This document shows positions 1 to 8,005 of a stretch of DNA of 32,573 nt, piece after piece. Position 1 is the stretch's first letter, and every line of letters starts with the position of its first letter. The position numbers were made by a program, and so were the translations under genes. The notes under the pieces were generated by a model that saw only the letters and a list, made by a program, of their open reading frames with translations, had not been told where the DNA came from and did not search any database. Origin of the DNA: Tabrizicola sp. TH137 (lineage in GTDB: Bacteria; Pseudomonadota; Alphaproteobacteria; Rhodobacterales; Rhodobacteraceae). The stretch is from assembly GCF_002855575.1 (NCBI RefSeq), contig NZ_PKRQ01000011.1, forward strand, positions 1-32,573. The letters run 5' to 3'.

Positions 1-526
1 GTGCCGGACGCAGATCGCCCACCTCCATCGACCAGCCAACGATCGGAATTTTTGGTCCGTTGACAGAAGGTGTGCCGATGTAGCGCCCACCATTCCCGGC
101 CAACTCGCCTGCAACCCAAAAGGTCAAAACGACTGTCAAAAGGAAGCCAAGGCCGATGCTGAGGCGCAGGCACTGATCAAGGCGTGCGTCCCGATCAAGC
201 AGCGTTACCACCGCCACGATACTGACGGTAAGCATGAGCACTGTGGCGCCGGTTCCCATGAGTCCATACATCATCTCATGGAACGTTGTGGCCTCGTTGA
301 AATGTGATAGTTCCTATCGCGACGCTTGCGCACCGACGTAGGACATCTCGAAGAAGAAGGCGGCAGCGGACGCACCGGCACCAGTGACCAAGACCAAACT
401 ATTCCGCCACGGCCCTGACAGTTTTTTCGAAGCCCAGGCAAGTGTCGCGAACAGAATGGCGAATGAGACCGCAAACTTGAATGGCTTTAGCCAAATTGGC
501 TCGCTGTTGAGCATCCTGTCGTCCAG
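1..526. repeat. Left arm of window-spanning inverted repeat
   Basis: The reverse complement of this stretch matches the last ~526 bases of the window base for base, with scattered substitutions and no indel found where I checked. Position x pairs with 32574-x. Similarity stops near 526, inside the membrane-protein gene. The repeat runs to the very edge of the window on both sides, so its outer limit cannot be seen and the window may simply be a contig that stopped in a repeat. Confidence 0.93.
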
Positions 527-531
527 TGTGT
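1..531 (-). pseudogene. Broken copy of a multi-pass membrane protein gene
   Basis: This is the degraded counterpart of the gene at 31907-32573. On the minus strand it encodes the same hydrophobic protein, including the conserved run RMLNxEPIWLKPFKFAVSF. The 5' part is missing: similarity begins near the codons for LDDRML, so the first transmembrane segment is lost. It also carries a nonsense codon at 314-316, TAG where the right copy has CAG (Gln) at 32258-32260. The remaining frame downstream stays similar to the intact copy. Both lesions argue that it is not functional. The family is a conserved hypothetical; I know no function for it. Confidence 0.85.
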
Positions 532-720
532 CAATCGGCACGCAAACTTGCCCCCGTTTCGGCGTCCAAAATTGACCCCCCTATGCGGCGTGGAGATCAG
601 GGCCTGAGCCGCCATTGATCGCGCCTGATTGACAGCGTTCGGTTTGGCTAATTGTAGAACGCATCGAGACGTTGATCGCGCTTCGGCAATCGCGAAGCAG
701 GCAACCGGCTGATTTGTTTG
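527..720. other. Junction without a gene, possible IS remnant
   Basis: This is the stretch between the break in the membrane gene and the stop codon of the oxidoreductase. The run CGTCCAAAATTGACCCCC at 563-580 has the look of insertion-sequence terminal DNA, but no mate or transposase is present. Nothing else is recognisable. Confidence 0.3.
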
Positions 721-1848
721 CTAGGGCAGAACTCCGGAACCTCGCAGGTCAAGGACGAGACGGCCTACGACCGAGCCGTCCTCGATGAGGCGATGTGCTT
801 CTGCTGCCCGCTCTGGCGGAAAGACCCCGGATATGTGCGGCGCGATGCGCCCATCGGCCAGAAGCGTCGCCAGAGTGGTGAGATCCTCCCTGAACCAGTC
901 CGGGTGTGCTTTCCTGCGCCCTGCGATATCGTAGAAATGAACGTTCGGGTTTCGCAGTCGCGTTGCAAGTATCCGCAAGACTTTCATGCCAAGGCGCAGT
1001 CTTCCGAAGATCAGTCGCAGCCCTTTGGCATCCGCCCCGGCCCTGCGGAGTAGGGCCGTCAGGCCGAAGCCCACGTAGTGACCGCCCCTGGTCAGCCGGC
1101 GAAGGTGGGTCGGCAAAGGCTCGTGCGAAGCACCGTCGAGGATCACGGCAAAGCCGCCCTGCTGTGCTGCGGCAAGGTCGATCCGTCGGCTGAAATCCGG
1201 CGCGTCATAAGCGATGAAATCGGCCGCCATCTGCTCGACGAGGGCCTTCCGTCGGGACGACGCGACCCCTGTGGCCCGAAGGCCAAGCGCGCGGGCCAGA
1301 TCCAGGGCGGCAAGGCCCACGGCACCCGTGGCGGCGATGACGAGGATATGCGCCCCTGCCGATACGCCTGCCTCACGGAACAGGCCCTGGTAGGCGGTCA
1401 TGTAACTGAGAATCAAGGGCTCCACCTTGATCGGGTCAAGGTGACCGGGCAGAGGAACGAGGGATGCGGCGGGCAGGTTCACCCAGTCCTGTGCGCCGCC
1501 AACCTGGGTCAGCGTGGCGACCAGCGTCCCCGGGGCTGGGCCGGTGGTTTCGGGGCCAAGCGCCTCCACGTGCCCCACGACGTCGTAGCCCAGGGTCTCG
1601 CCCGGGAGGGTTTTTAGCATCGGATACAGGTTTCTTCGGATGAGCATGTCGGTAAAGACAAGACTTGATGCCATTACGCGAATGCGGGCCATGCCTTTGC
1701 CTGGGGAGGCGACCGCGGGCTCGGTCACAACCGAAATGACCTCCGGCCCACCATATGCGTTGAAGGTCACGCGGCGGTTGTTCTTCGGCGACCAAGGTAG
1801 GCTTGAAGTGACCAGATCAGAGTGTTCGGACGGCGGGGTATGGTGCAT
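721..1848 (-). CDS. Zinc-independent MDR oxidoreductase (quinone-reductase-like)
   Basis: The 375-residue product belongs to the medium-chain dehydrogenase/reductase superfamily. It has an N-terminal GroES-like substrate domain, then a Rossmann domain with the nucleotide-binding run VIAATGAVGLAAL. The usual zinc motif GHE is replaced by GETLGYDVVG and no structural-zinc cysteine cluster is present, which fits the NADPH-dependent quinone/enal reductase branch. The ATG at 1848 was chosen because AGGAG stands six bases upstream; an earlier in-frame ATG has no such site. The gene is divergent from a TetR gene, and two operator-like repeats lie between them, so it is probably the target of that regulator. 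Substrate is unknown; a role in reducing electrophiles or quinones is inferred from the family. Confidence 0.85.
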   Translation of the reverse strand: MHHTPPSEHSDLVTSSLPWSPKNNRRVTFNAYGGPEVISVVTEPAVASPGKGMARIRVMASSLVFTDMLIRRNLYPMLKTLPGETLGYDVVGHVEALGPETTGPAPGTLVATLTQVGGAQDWVNLPAASLVPLPGHLDPIKVEPLILSYMTAYQGLFREAGVSAGAHILVIAATGAVGLAALDLARALGLRATGVASSRRKALVEQMAADFIAYDAPDFSRRIDLAAAQQGGFAVILDGASHEPLPTHLRRLTRGGHYVGFGLTALLRRAGADAKGLRLIFGRLRLGMKVLRILATRLRNPNVHFYDIAGRRKAHPDWFREDLTTLATLLADGRIAPHISGVFPPERAAEAHRLIEDGSVVGRLVLDLRGSGVLP

Positions 1849-1942
1849 GGAATATCTCCTGGACGTTGGTGGCCCAAAGCGGTTGCGACTGGTCCGGTGC
1901 CCCTTGCGGGTGTGACCAGTGTGCGGCCTTTTCAGGCTGCGG

Positions 1943-2018
1943 AATCTAGACAATGGTCAGATTAAGCTGCCTTGCACGTCCCGGGCTGTCAAGCTAGAAT
2001 TTGACCATCGTCCAGATT
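1943..2018. promoter_or_regulatory. Two inverted copies of a TetR-type operator
   Basis: Two 21-bp sites, 1943-1963 and 1998-2018, are near-copies of each other in opposite orientation. Each is itself a dyad: half-sites AATCTAGAC and GTCAGATT in the first, AATTTGAC and GTCCAGATT in the second, separated by about four bases. They lie in the 193-bp gap between the divergent MDR gene and tetR, where a TetR repressor would control both promoters. Confidence 0.7.
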
Positions 2019-2041
2019 AACGACCAGCAGCAGAGACAGCG

Positions 2042-2641
2042 ATGGCCCTCGCCGAGCGACGAAAGCGGGATACATATCATCACGGCGATCTTCGGACCGC
2101 CCTTATCCATGCGGCCGAGGTGGAGCTGACAGAGAGCGGCATCCCGAACTTCTCACTGCGCCGTGTGGCCGCACGGGTGGGTGTCAGTCATTCTGCCCCG
2201 TCACATCATTTCGGGGACACGCAGGGATTGCTGATCGCGCTGGCGGTCCGCGCGCTTCAGCAAGTTCTGGCGTCGATGCAGGTCCGTTCGGAGACGGAGA
2301 CGGACCCACACGAGCGGGTCGTGGCATCCGGTCTTGGGTACATCGACTTTGCCCAGGCCCATCCTTCTATGTTTCGCCTGACTTTCGGGTCAGACATGAT
2401 CTGCGGATCGCCAGAGCTTGACCGAGCCAGCGAAGCGGCGTTTGGCCATTTCGCCGAGGCGATCTTTGCTGTCAGCCCGGACGAAGATCGCGAAGCCCAC
2501 CGCGAGAAGGTCTACCTTGCCTGGGCCGTCACGCATGGCTTTGCCGAGATGCTTCTGGCAGGACGGCTTGACTGCCTTCGCGACGACGGGAACGCGCGGA
2601 TCGAGCGCATGTATCGCCGCGCTGTCACAGCGTTGCTTTAA
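2042..2641 (+). CDS. TetR/AcrR-family transcriptional regulator
   Basis: The 199-residue protein has a canonical N-terminal TetR helix-turn-helix at about residues 18-62 (FSLRRVAARVGVSHSAPSHHF, where the usual YYHF is SHHF) and a helical ligand-binding domain after it. A second region containing FAQAHPSMFRLTF is typical of the C-terminal domain that follows the HTH in many such regulators. It is divergent from the MDR oxidoreductase with paired palindromes in between, so it most likely represses itself and that gene until a small ligand binds. The ligand is unknown. The stop codon lies 77 bases before a transposase fragment, so the insertion landed just behind the gene. Confidence 0.9.
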   Translation: MALAERRKRDTYHHGDLRTALIHAAEVELTESGIPNFSLRRVAARVGVSHSAPSHHFGDTQGLLIALAVRALQQVLASMQVRSETETDPHERVVASGLGYIDFAQAHPSMFRLTFGSDMICGSPELDRASEAAFGHFAEAIFAVSPDEDREAHREKVYLAWAVTHGFAEMLLAGRLDCLRDDGNARIERMYRRAVTALL

Positions 2642-2718
2642 CAGGTCGCTGAAGAATCCGGCCTCGACGCGGGTTGCAGAACTGTTTCACCCTTCCGGGA
2701 AGCACGGGGGGTCTCTGG

Positions 2719-2865
2719 ATGCGCGGGACGGACGAGACGAGCGGGTCGCTGTTCAGCGATGTTGACCTCGCGGAGCGCATTCCTGCCCGTCACCCGCTTC
2801 GCAATATCCGCCGGGTCGTGAACGACGCGCTGGTCAGCATGAACGTCGAATTCGACCGGCTCTAG
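2719..2865 (+). pseudogene. N-terminal fragment of an IS5/IS1182-type transposase
   Basis: Forty-eight codons starting MRGTDETSGSLFSDVDLAER and including PARHPLRNIRRVVNDAL match the conserved N-terminus (DUF772-type) of IS5/IS1182-like transposases. The frame then stops and the catalytic domain is absent. It is a scrap left between tetR and the nitroreductase promoter. The right-hand copy of the nitroreductase locus lacks it. Family assignment rests on remembered consensus only. Confidence 0.7.
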
Positions 2866-2900
2866 CCCATTGACTATGGTTCTTCATCGAATTACTATGG

Positions 2901-2914
2901 TTCTATGAAGAACT
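2901..2914. promoter_or_regulatory. MarR-type operator before the nitroreductase gene
   Basis: The dyad GTTCTATGAAGAAC lies just upstream of the ribosome-binding site. A second GTTCTTCAT element at about 2880-2888 pairs with ATGAAGAAC to form a larger inverted repeat. The other copy of the locus keeps the same 5-4-5 dyad (GTTCTATAGAGAAC on its coding strand) although surrounding bases differ. This conservation points to the binding site of the MarR protein encoded downstream. Confidence 0.65.
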
Positions 2915-2926
2915 AAGGAGTCAATG

Positions 2927-4075
2927 ATGAACCTGTCACGACGCAAGATGATCTTCCTTGTCGGTGGGGGCGCCATTCTGGCAGCGGGCGGCGCCTTTGG
3001 CTTCGCAGCCACGCGCACCCCTCAGACGGCCTACCTGCCCTGGAGCCGGGCGGGCAGCTATGACGATCCCCGAATGAGGGCGCTGTCCTGGGCGCTTCTC
3101 GCTCCGAACCCGCATAATCGCCAGCCGTGGCTGGCAGACTTGTCCGAGGACGGTGCCATCACGCTCTACGTCGACACGGACCGCCTGTTGCCGCATACCG
3201 ACCCCTTCAACCGGCAGATCACCATCGGGCTTGGGTGTTTTCTGGAACTCTTGCGGATGGCCGCGGCAGAGGATGGCTATCGCGCCGACATAACTCTCTT
3301 CCCGCAGGGCAGCAGCGCCACGGCCCTCGACAAACGCCCCATCGCACGCATCGCGTTGACAGCGGACTCCGCGGTTGTGCGCGATCCCCTGTTTGCCTGG
3401 GTTCCCGCGCGCCGTTCGAACAAGGAACCCTATGACACGACCCGCTCTCTGGCGCCGGAAGTCCTGACGCAGATGGCTGCAGCAGCCCGCAACGGCACCC
3501 GGTTCGGCGGCACCGTTGACCCCGCAGAGGTCGCCAATTGGCGCGCACTGACACGCGAGGCCCTGCGGATCGAGGTCGAGACGCCCCACACCTATCAGGA
3601 AAGCGTCGATCTGTTCCGCATCGGACGACGGGAAGTCGACGCGAACCCGGATGGCATCGACTTTTCGGGGCCGATGTTTGAATCGATGCACCTGACCGGC
3701 ATGTTCAGCCGTGAGATCGCCGCCGATCCGACCAGCTTCGCCTTCACGGCGGGCATGGACGCGGTTTATGCCAATGCCGATACAGCGATGGGGCATGTCT
3801 GGCTTGTCACCGCCGACAACAGCCGCGAAACGCAGATCGCCGCCGGGGCAGACTGGCTCCGCGTCAACCTGGCAGCGACGGCACAAGGCATCGGGTTCCA
3901 GCCCCTTAGCCAAGCGCTGCAAGAGTTTCCCGAAATGGCCGGGCCTTACGCCCAGGTCCACGAACGGCTCGCCCCAGATGGAGGCACTGTCCAGATGCTC
4001 TCGCGCATCGGATACGGGCCGATGGTCGGAAACAGCCCCCGCTGGCCCCTAGAAAGCAAGATCATTTCTACCTGA
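2927..4075 (+). CDS. Tat-exported Acg-like nitroreductase, left copy
   Basis: The 382-residue protein opens with a twin-arginine signal (NLSRRKMIFLVGGG followed by an Ala/Gly-rich hydrophobic stretch), so export of a folded cofactor-bearing protein to the periplasm is expected. The mature part begins with the nitroreductase-like motif APNPHNRQPW; the Acg-type FMN oxidoreductases share this layout. A second FMN-contact-like region, GADWLRVNLAATAQGIGFQPL, is near the C-terminus. I chose the ATG at 2927 over 2924 because GGAG then lies six bases upstream, exactly as in the right copy. It differs from the right copy at roughly 14 positions. It is followed by a membrane protein and a MarR gene; the MarR protein probably regulates it. 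Substrate unknown. Confidence 0.85.
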   Translation: MNLSRRKMIFLVGGGAILAAGGAFGFAATRTPQTAYLPWSRAGSYDDPRMRALSWALLAPNPHNRQPWLADLSEDGAITLYVDTDRLLPHTDPFNRQITIGLGCFLELLRMAAAEDGYRADITLFPQGSSATALDKRPIARIALTADSAVVRDPLFAWVPARRSNKEPYDTTRSLAPEVLTQMAAAARNGTRFGGTVDPAEVANWRALTREALRIEVETPHTYQESVDLFRIGRREVDANPDGIDFSGPMFESMHLTGMFSREIAADPTSFAFTAGMDAVYANADTAMGHVWLVTADNSRETQIAAGADWLRVNLAATAQGIGFQPLSQALQEFPEMAGPYAQVHERLAPDGGTVQMLSRIGYGPMVGNSPRWPLESKIIST

Positions 4076-4180
4076 TCGTCAGTGCTTCCCGAATCTCGCC
4101 CGCACGGTCTTCGCTTCGCTTTGCAGATGAATGGCAGTGCGGACGTGGATCCTTCTCTGCCGCACAAGGGGTCACCACCA

Positions 4181-4888
4181 ATGCAGTCAAATTTCTATCG
4201 TCCTGCAGGATATGCCACTGTCACACTCGGATTCCTTAGCCTTGGCTACGGCTTGACGACTTTGCTCGTCCGTATCGACTTTTTCGGCATCGAGGCCGCC
4301 AGCCCATCGGAAGTCATTAGCTTCTTGCAGACCAACACAGGGACTCTAGAACTGGCACTGATGTCGGCGATGGTCGGCTACCTCCTCGCCGTTCCCATGA
4401 TGCTGATCATAACGGCGGCAGCATTTCAGGGCCTGACCACCAGGACGCTCGGCCGCGATGTGGCCGTCGGTCTCGTCTGGGCATCCCTGCCGCTCCGCCC
4501 GCTGTGGTGGGCAGCGATGATCGTGCTGATGCCGACGATGTTGGCGGTATCGGGCAGTTCGACAGAACCGGCGACGACGGCTGCGACCGTCGTGGGATAC
4601 CAGATGATCTACACCGTGCTGAATACGGCCACCGAAGATATCGCGGTAAACATCTTGGGCGGGATCTGGTTCGGCATCGTCGGCGTCGTGATGGCGAAAT
4701 CTGCCGGAGTGTCCCGCATTCTCGGTCTCACGGGCGTATTCATCGGAGCGTGCTATGTGGTCTCATCCGCGGAACTGTTCGGGCTGTCGATGGGAACAAG
4801 CGGAGAGATCATCCCGCTGCTCGCTGGCGTCCTCGGTCCTTTCTGGCTGGGCGCAGCGGGCCTTTACGCCGTCCGCAAGATCACCTGA
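4181..4888 (+). CDS. Multi-pass membrane protein, possibly DUF4386-like
   Basis: The 235-residue product is strongly hydrophobic with about six likely transmembrane segments, the first near residues 8-28 and the last ending at the C-terminus (LGPFWLGAAGLYAVRKIT). Its layout and the segment GVSRILGLTGVFIGACYVV recall the DUF4386 family, but I would not rely on that. The ATG at 4181 has AAGGGG nine bases upstream; an earlier ATG at 4082 would add an unlikely polar leader. It lies between nitroreductase and marR on the same strand. The right copy of the locus has only seven bases at this place, so this gene was gained on the left or lost on the right. Confidence 0.7.
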   Translation: MQSNFYRPAGYATVTLGFLSLGYGLTTLLVRIDFFGIEAASPSEVISFLQTNTGTLELALMSAMVGYLLAVPMMLIITAAAFQGLTTRTLGRDVAVGLVWASLPLRPLWWAAMIVLMPTMLAVSGSSTEPATTAATVVGYQMIYTVLNTATEDIAVNILGGIWFGIVGVVMAKSAGVSRILGLTGVFIGACYVVSSAELFGLSMGTSGEIIPLLAGVLGPFWLGAAGLYAVRKIT

Positions 4889-4969
4889 CGGGCTCGTGCA
4901 AACTTCGGAGTTGTCCAAACGTGGCAGCCCAGTTACGCAGAACTGCCAATCTCGTGGAAATAATCGTTC

Positions 4970-5410
4970 ATGTCCGACTACTTTCGCCTTTTCAACGAAA
5001 TTGGCATCATCGGCCAACTTTCGCGCGCGCTTCTGGAGGCCCGGCTTCCGCCGGGCTTCGTCGCGGCTCAGTTCTCGGTGTTGAACCACTTGGTGCGGGT
5101 CAGGGATGGCAGCACCCCGCTTGACATCGCCCAGGCGTTCCAGGTCCCCAAGAACTCGATGACGCACTCGTTACATGTTCTCGAGCGCGAGGGCCTGATC
5201 GAAATTCGGAAGAACCCACAGGATGGACGGTCGAAGTTAGTCTATATCACGGACAAGGGCCGAATGTTCCGCGAAGACGTGATTGGTGCGCTCGCGCCAG
5301 ATATCGCGCGGATCGCTGCAGCCTTTCCACCGGACTTTGTGGCGCGTTTGCTGCCTGACCTTGAGACGCTTCGAAGGTTTCTCGATGCGGATCGGGATGT
5401 CCCAAAGTAG
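4970..5410 (+). CDS. MarR-family regulator, left copy
   Basis: The 146-residue protein has the MarR winged-helix fold: dimerisation helix at the N-terminus (DYFRLFNEIGIIGQLSRAL), recognition region PLDIAQAFQVPKNSMTHSLHVL, and the wing NPQDGRSKLVYITDKG, where the DGR and K-R pattern is the usual wing signature. It is about 92% identical by eye to the right copy at 29809-30249. It sits downstream of the nitroreductase and its membrane-protein neighbour, and likely recognises the GTTCT-N4-AGAAC dyad before the operon. Homology to the right copy ends six bases after the stop codon, so the duplicated block ends with this gene. Confidence 0.9.
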   Translation: MSDYFRLFNEIGIIGQLSRALLEARLPPGFVAAQFSVLNHLVRVRDGSTPLDIAQAFQVPKNSMTHSLHVLEREGLIEIRKNPQDGRSKLVYITDKGRMFREDVIGALAPDIARIAAAFPPDFVARLLPDLETLRRFLDADRDVPK

Positions 5411-5517
5411 GCTGACAAACAGACACTGTCCTTTCGCGCTTGCTTAGAAGATCTGCGCTCGATCTCGCTTGGGACAACTCTGTACCAGAAGCCTATGCCC
5501 CCACATCTGACTCTGTT

Positions 5518-6429
5518 CTATGGGTCGAGCAATTCAGGCAAGACCTCCTCTGCTACGTCGAGTACGGCACCTACGCGCGCAACTTTTCTTATACCGGGGC
5601 GGAATGCTAAGAAAACCGGCGCCTCGGGGGAGGTCCAATCAGGCAAGCAGCGCACGAGCTTTCCACTTTGCACGTCATCGCCAAGCATGAAAGACGGAAT
5701 GAAGGCAAGGCCTTGTCCGCTGCGTGCGAGCTCCCGAAGGATGCCGAAGCTCCGCACGGCGATGGGTCCGTTCACCTCTACGGCCGCCTGCAAGTCACCC
5801 GACACGAAGCGCCATGTTGCACCTGGTCGATCACCGCGGAAAGTGAGGCAGGGACTACCGGCAAGGTCTGCAGGCCGCTCTAGGGTCAACGTTTCAGCAA
5901 GGCTCGGCGCGGCCACCAGCCATCGCGCGAAGCTCCCCATACGGCGGGCAACCAGCCGGTCGTCATCGATACTGCCCACACGAATGGCGAAGTCAGTATC
6001 GGGATCCTGCATGTCCTCGAAGCCGTAGTCTACGCGCATTACGATGTTGAGTTCGGGATGGCGACGCCTGATTTCGGGGAAGAGTCGCGTGGCTACCAGG
6101 GAACCGAATTCAGGCGTAGCCGCAATCGTCACCTGCCCAGAAACGGTGACGCGTTCTTCCCGCACGGTTTCCTCCAGAAGGCCGATTTCCGCGAGGATGG
6201 ACCTAATGCGATCATCGAGTCTCCGTCCCACCGGCGTCAGGCGCAAAGAACGGGCACCCCGCTCCACAAGGCGCACACCGAAGTGATCCTCAAGCTGGCT
6301 GACGTGGCGGCTCACGCCTGACTTCGCCATGCCGAGATGATCAGCCGCAGCACTGATTCCACCGAGGCGGGCGACAGTGTGGAAGCTATGCAGCGCGGAC
6401 AGACTTAAGGTTCCAAAATCAGCAACCAT
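5518..6429 (-). CDS. LysR-family transcriptional regulator
   Basis: The 303-residue protein has normal LysR length. The N-terminal HTH (LSALHSFHTVARLGGISAAA through LGMAKSGVSRHVSQLE) is followed by a linker helix and a two-lobed substrate-binding domain beginning near VSGQVTIAATPEFGS. The ATG at 6429 gives the standard LysR start just before LSLSALHSF; longer starts would read through the divergent promoter. It faces away from the SDR at 6526, the classic arrangement in which a LysR activator controls the divergent gene. Ligand unknown, probably the SDR substrate. Confidence 0.92.
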   Translation of the reverse strand: MVADFGTLSLSALHSFHTVARLGGISAAADHLGMAKSGVSRHVSQLEDHFGVRLVERGARSLRLTPVGRRLDDRIRSILAEIGLLEETVREERVTVSGQVTIAATPEFGSLVATRLFPEIRRRHPELNIVMRVDYGFEDMQDPDTDFAIRVGSIDDDRLVARRMGSFARWLVAAPSLAETLTLERPADLAGSPCLTFRGDRPGATWRFVSGDLQAAVEVNGPIAVRSFGILRELARSGQGLAFIPSFMLGDDVQSGKLVRCLPDWTSPEAPVFLAFRPGIRKVARVGAVLDVAEEVLPELLDP

Positions 6430-6525
6430 TGGTTCAATATTACCAATCTGTTCTGATTTGTGAAGCGGATTTAACTCTTGCTTCGTCACCGCGCCAGATC
6501 GGCGCAATGCAGGAGAAACAAGTTC
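6430..6525. promoter_or_regulatory. Divergent LysR/SDR promoter region
   Basis: This 96-bp gap between the LysR and SDR start codons must hold both promoters. A dyad AATCTGTTCTGATT at 6445-6458 lies 16 bases before the LysR start and could be the autoregulatory recognition site. It does not show a clean T-N11-A core. AGGAGA at 6511-6516 is the ribosome-binding site of the SDR. Confidence 0.5.
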
Positions 6526-7410
6526 ATGAACATTCTTATCACCGGTGCGAACAGTGGGTTCGGTCAGCTTATCATTGCCGAACTGCTGAAGTCGGGGCAC
6601 CGGGTCGCAGGATCGATGCGTGATGTGGACGGGCGCAATGCCCGGGCGGCCGCGACGTTGAGGGCGAGTGGTGTGGAGATCGTCGAGATCGACGTGACCA
6701 ACGACGCCTCGGTTGCGGCGGGCGTCGCAGCTGCAACGGAGCGGCTCGAACGGATCGACGTCCTCATCAACAATGCGGGTGTCGGCGCACACGGGTTACA
6801 GGAGAACTTCTCTGCCGAGGATTTCCGCCGCCTCTTCGAGATCAATCTCTTCGGGGTCCAGCGCATGATTCGTGCGGTTCTGCCTGAGATGCGGGAACGG
6901 GGCACAGCACTGATTCTCAACGTTTCCAGCCTCTTGGGACGTGTCGCACTGCCTTTCTATGGACCGTACAACGCGACGAAGTGGGCACTCGAGGCTTTGT
7001 CGGAGAACTATCGTGCCGAGCTTAGCCGGTTCGGGGTGGACGTGGCACTGGTCGAACCGGGCGGCTTCCCGACAGGCTTCATCGGCAACCTGATGCTGCC
7101 CTCGAATCCTGACCGTGACACTGGGTATGGTGCGATGGCAGCGGCACCGCGGGAGAGCCTCGCGCATTTTGAGGGATTCCTTGCCGCGAACCCGCAGCAG
7201 CATCCGCGGCTCGTGGCCGAAGCGGTCGCTGCCGTCGTGAACACGAAGCCTGGGGAGCGATCGTTCCGTACCGAAGTCGATCGCATCGGTATGGCGGATG
7301 CTATCCGCCCGATGAACGACTTGCAGGCAGAGGTTACGACAGGCCTCTTTGTCAACTTGGGCATCGCCGAAATGCTCCAGGTCAATCTGTCGGCACCTAA
7401 GGCGGCTTGA
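6526..7410 (+). CDS. Short-chain dehydrogenase/reductase (classical SDR)
   Basis: The 294-residue enzyme has the classical SDR signatures: the cofactor loop TGANSGFG at the N-terminus, NNAGVG near residue 85, the catalytic Ser in LNVSSLLG, and YNATK with catalytic Tyr and Lys, followed by VEPGGFPTGF. The arginine-rich stretch after strand 2 (SMRDVDGRN) favours NADP(H). The ATG at 6526 has AGGAGA nine bases upstream. The C-terminal extension after the core is longer than in minimal SDRs. A divergent LysR gene is the likely regulator. The substrate cannot be told from sequence. Confidence 0.9.
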   Translation: MNILITGANSGFGQLIIAELLKSGHRVAGSMRDVDGRNARAAATLRASGVEIVEIDVTNDASVAAGVAAATERLERIDVLINNAGVGAHGLQENFSAEDFRRLFEINLFGVQRMIRAVLPEMRERGTALILNVSSLLGRVALPFYGPYNATKWALEALSENYRAELSRFGVDVALVEPGGFPTGFIGNLMLPSNPDRDTGYGAMAAAPRESLAHFEGFLAANPQQHPRLVAEAVAAVVNTKPGERSFRTEVDRIGMADAIRPMNDLQAEVTTGLFVNLGIAEMLQVNLSAPKAA

Positions 7411-7420
7411 CGCGTATGGA

Positions 7421-7445
7421 GCTCCGGACTGCCGCGGTCCGGAGC
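7421..7445 (+). terminator. Hairpin after the SDR gene
   Basis: GCTCCGGAC at 7421-7429 pairs perfectly with GTCCGGAGC at 7437-7445 across a seven-base loop, ten bases behind the SDR stop codon. No run of T follows, so it may end transcription inefficiently or protect the mRNA 3' end. Confidence 0.6.
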
Positions 7446-8005
7446 ACTCCTTGACAGGGTGAAACAACAAGGAGCGGAATTCTGATCGCCCGGGTGACGC
7501 GGCATGCACTGGCCGTTATGTTCCGAAGTGTTCAGTTATCGCGCTGGAGGGATTGGTGGGGCGTTCTTACCTTTGTTCTTTTCGACGGAAATCGCTAAGC
7601 CAATGATCCTGTAGACCTAAAAGGGTTTGACGGGGAAACACTCTCAGGTTGCTGTCGCGTTCTTCGGTGCAACGACCAGTTCGCCACAGTCGACACGCCG
7701 TCCTGTCAACTGCAGATATCCGATCGCACCGTCAATGATACCGCACTCCTCCAACATCGGCAGTTGCCTGCCAAGGCTCTGGCAGCTTAGCCAACCGCAC
7801 ACAAAGCGGCGTGTTCGATTTGTTGCGGGAGAACGTCGTTCCCAACTTGGTTCGAATTCGCTGGTTAAGTGAAATCGCTGCACGGCCAAACAACCGACCC
7901 ACTTGAGAGGGTTTGATCTCAGTGGCGTTTGGTAGCGGAGGGAACGGATCTGACGTAGACCTTCTCTCATTTTTCGACAGCTGGCCCTCTTGCCGGGCTG
8001 GCCCG
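7446..8005. other. Gene-poor stretch with a possible degraded reading frame
   Basis: No convincing gene. A minus-strand frame at 7644-7970 is open for 108 codons. Its last third (RQLPMLEECGIIDG, then GYLQLTGRR) has a helix-turn-strand look reminiscent of the C-terminal winged helix of Crp/Fnr regulators, while its beginning resembles nothing. It is best read as a decayed remnant. I see no promoter or repeat here. Confidence 0.25.

Noticed and set aside
2936-3961. Minus-strand frame of 341 codons opposite the left nitroreductase, also present opposite the right copy (30371-31246)
   Set aside because: Its conservation in both copies only reflects the conservation of the nitroreductase sequence; no start signal or domain.
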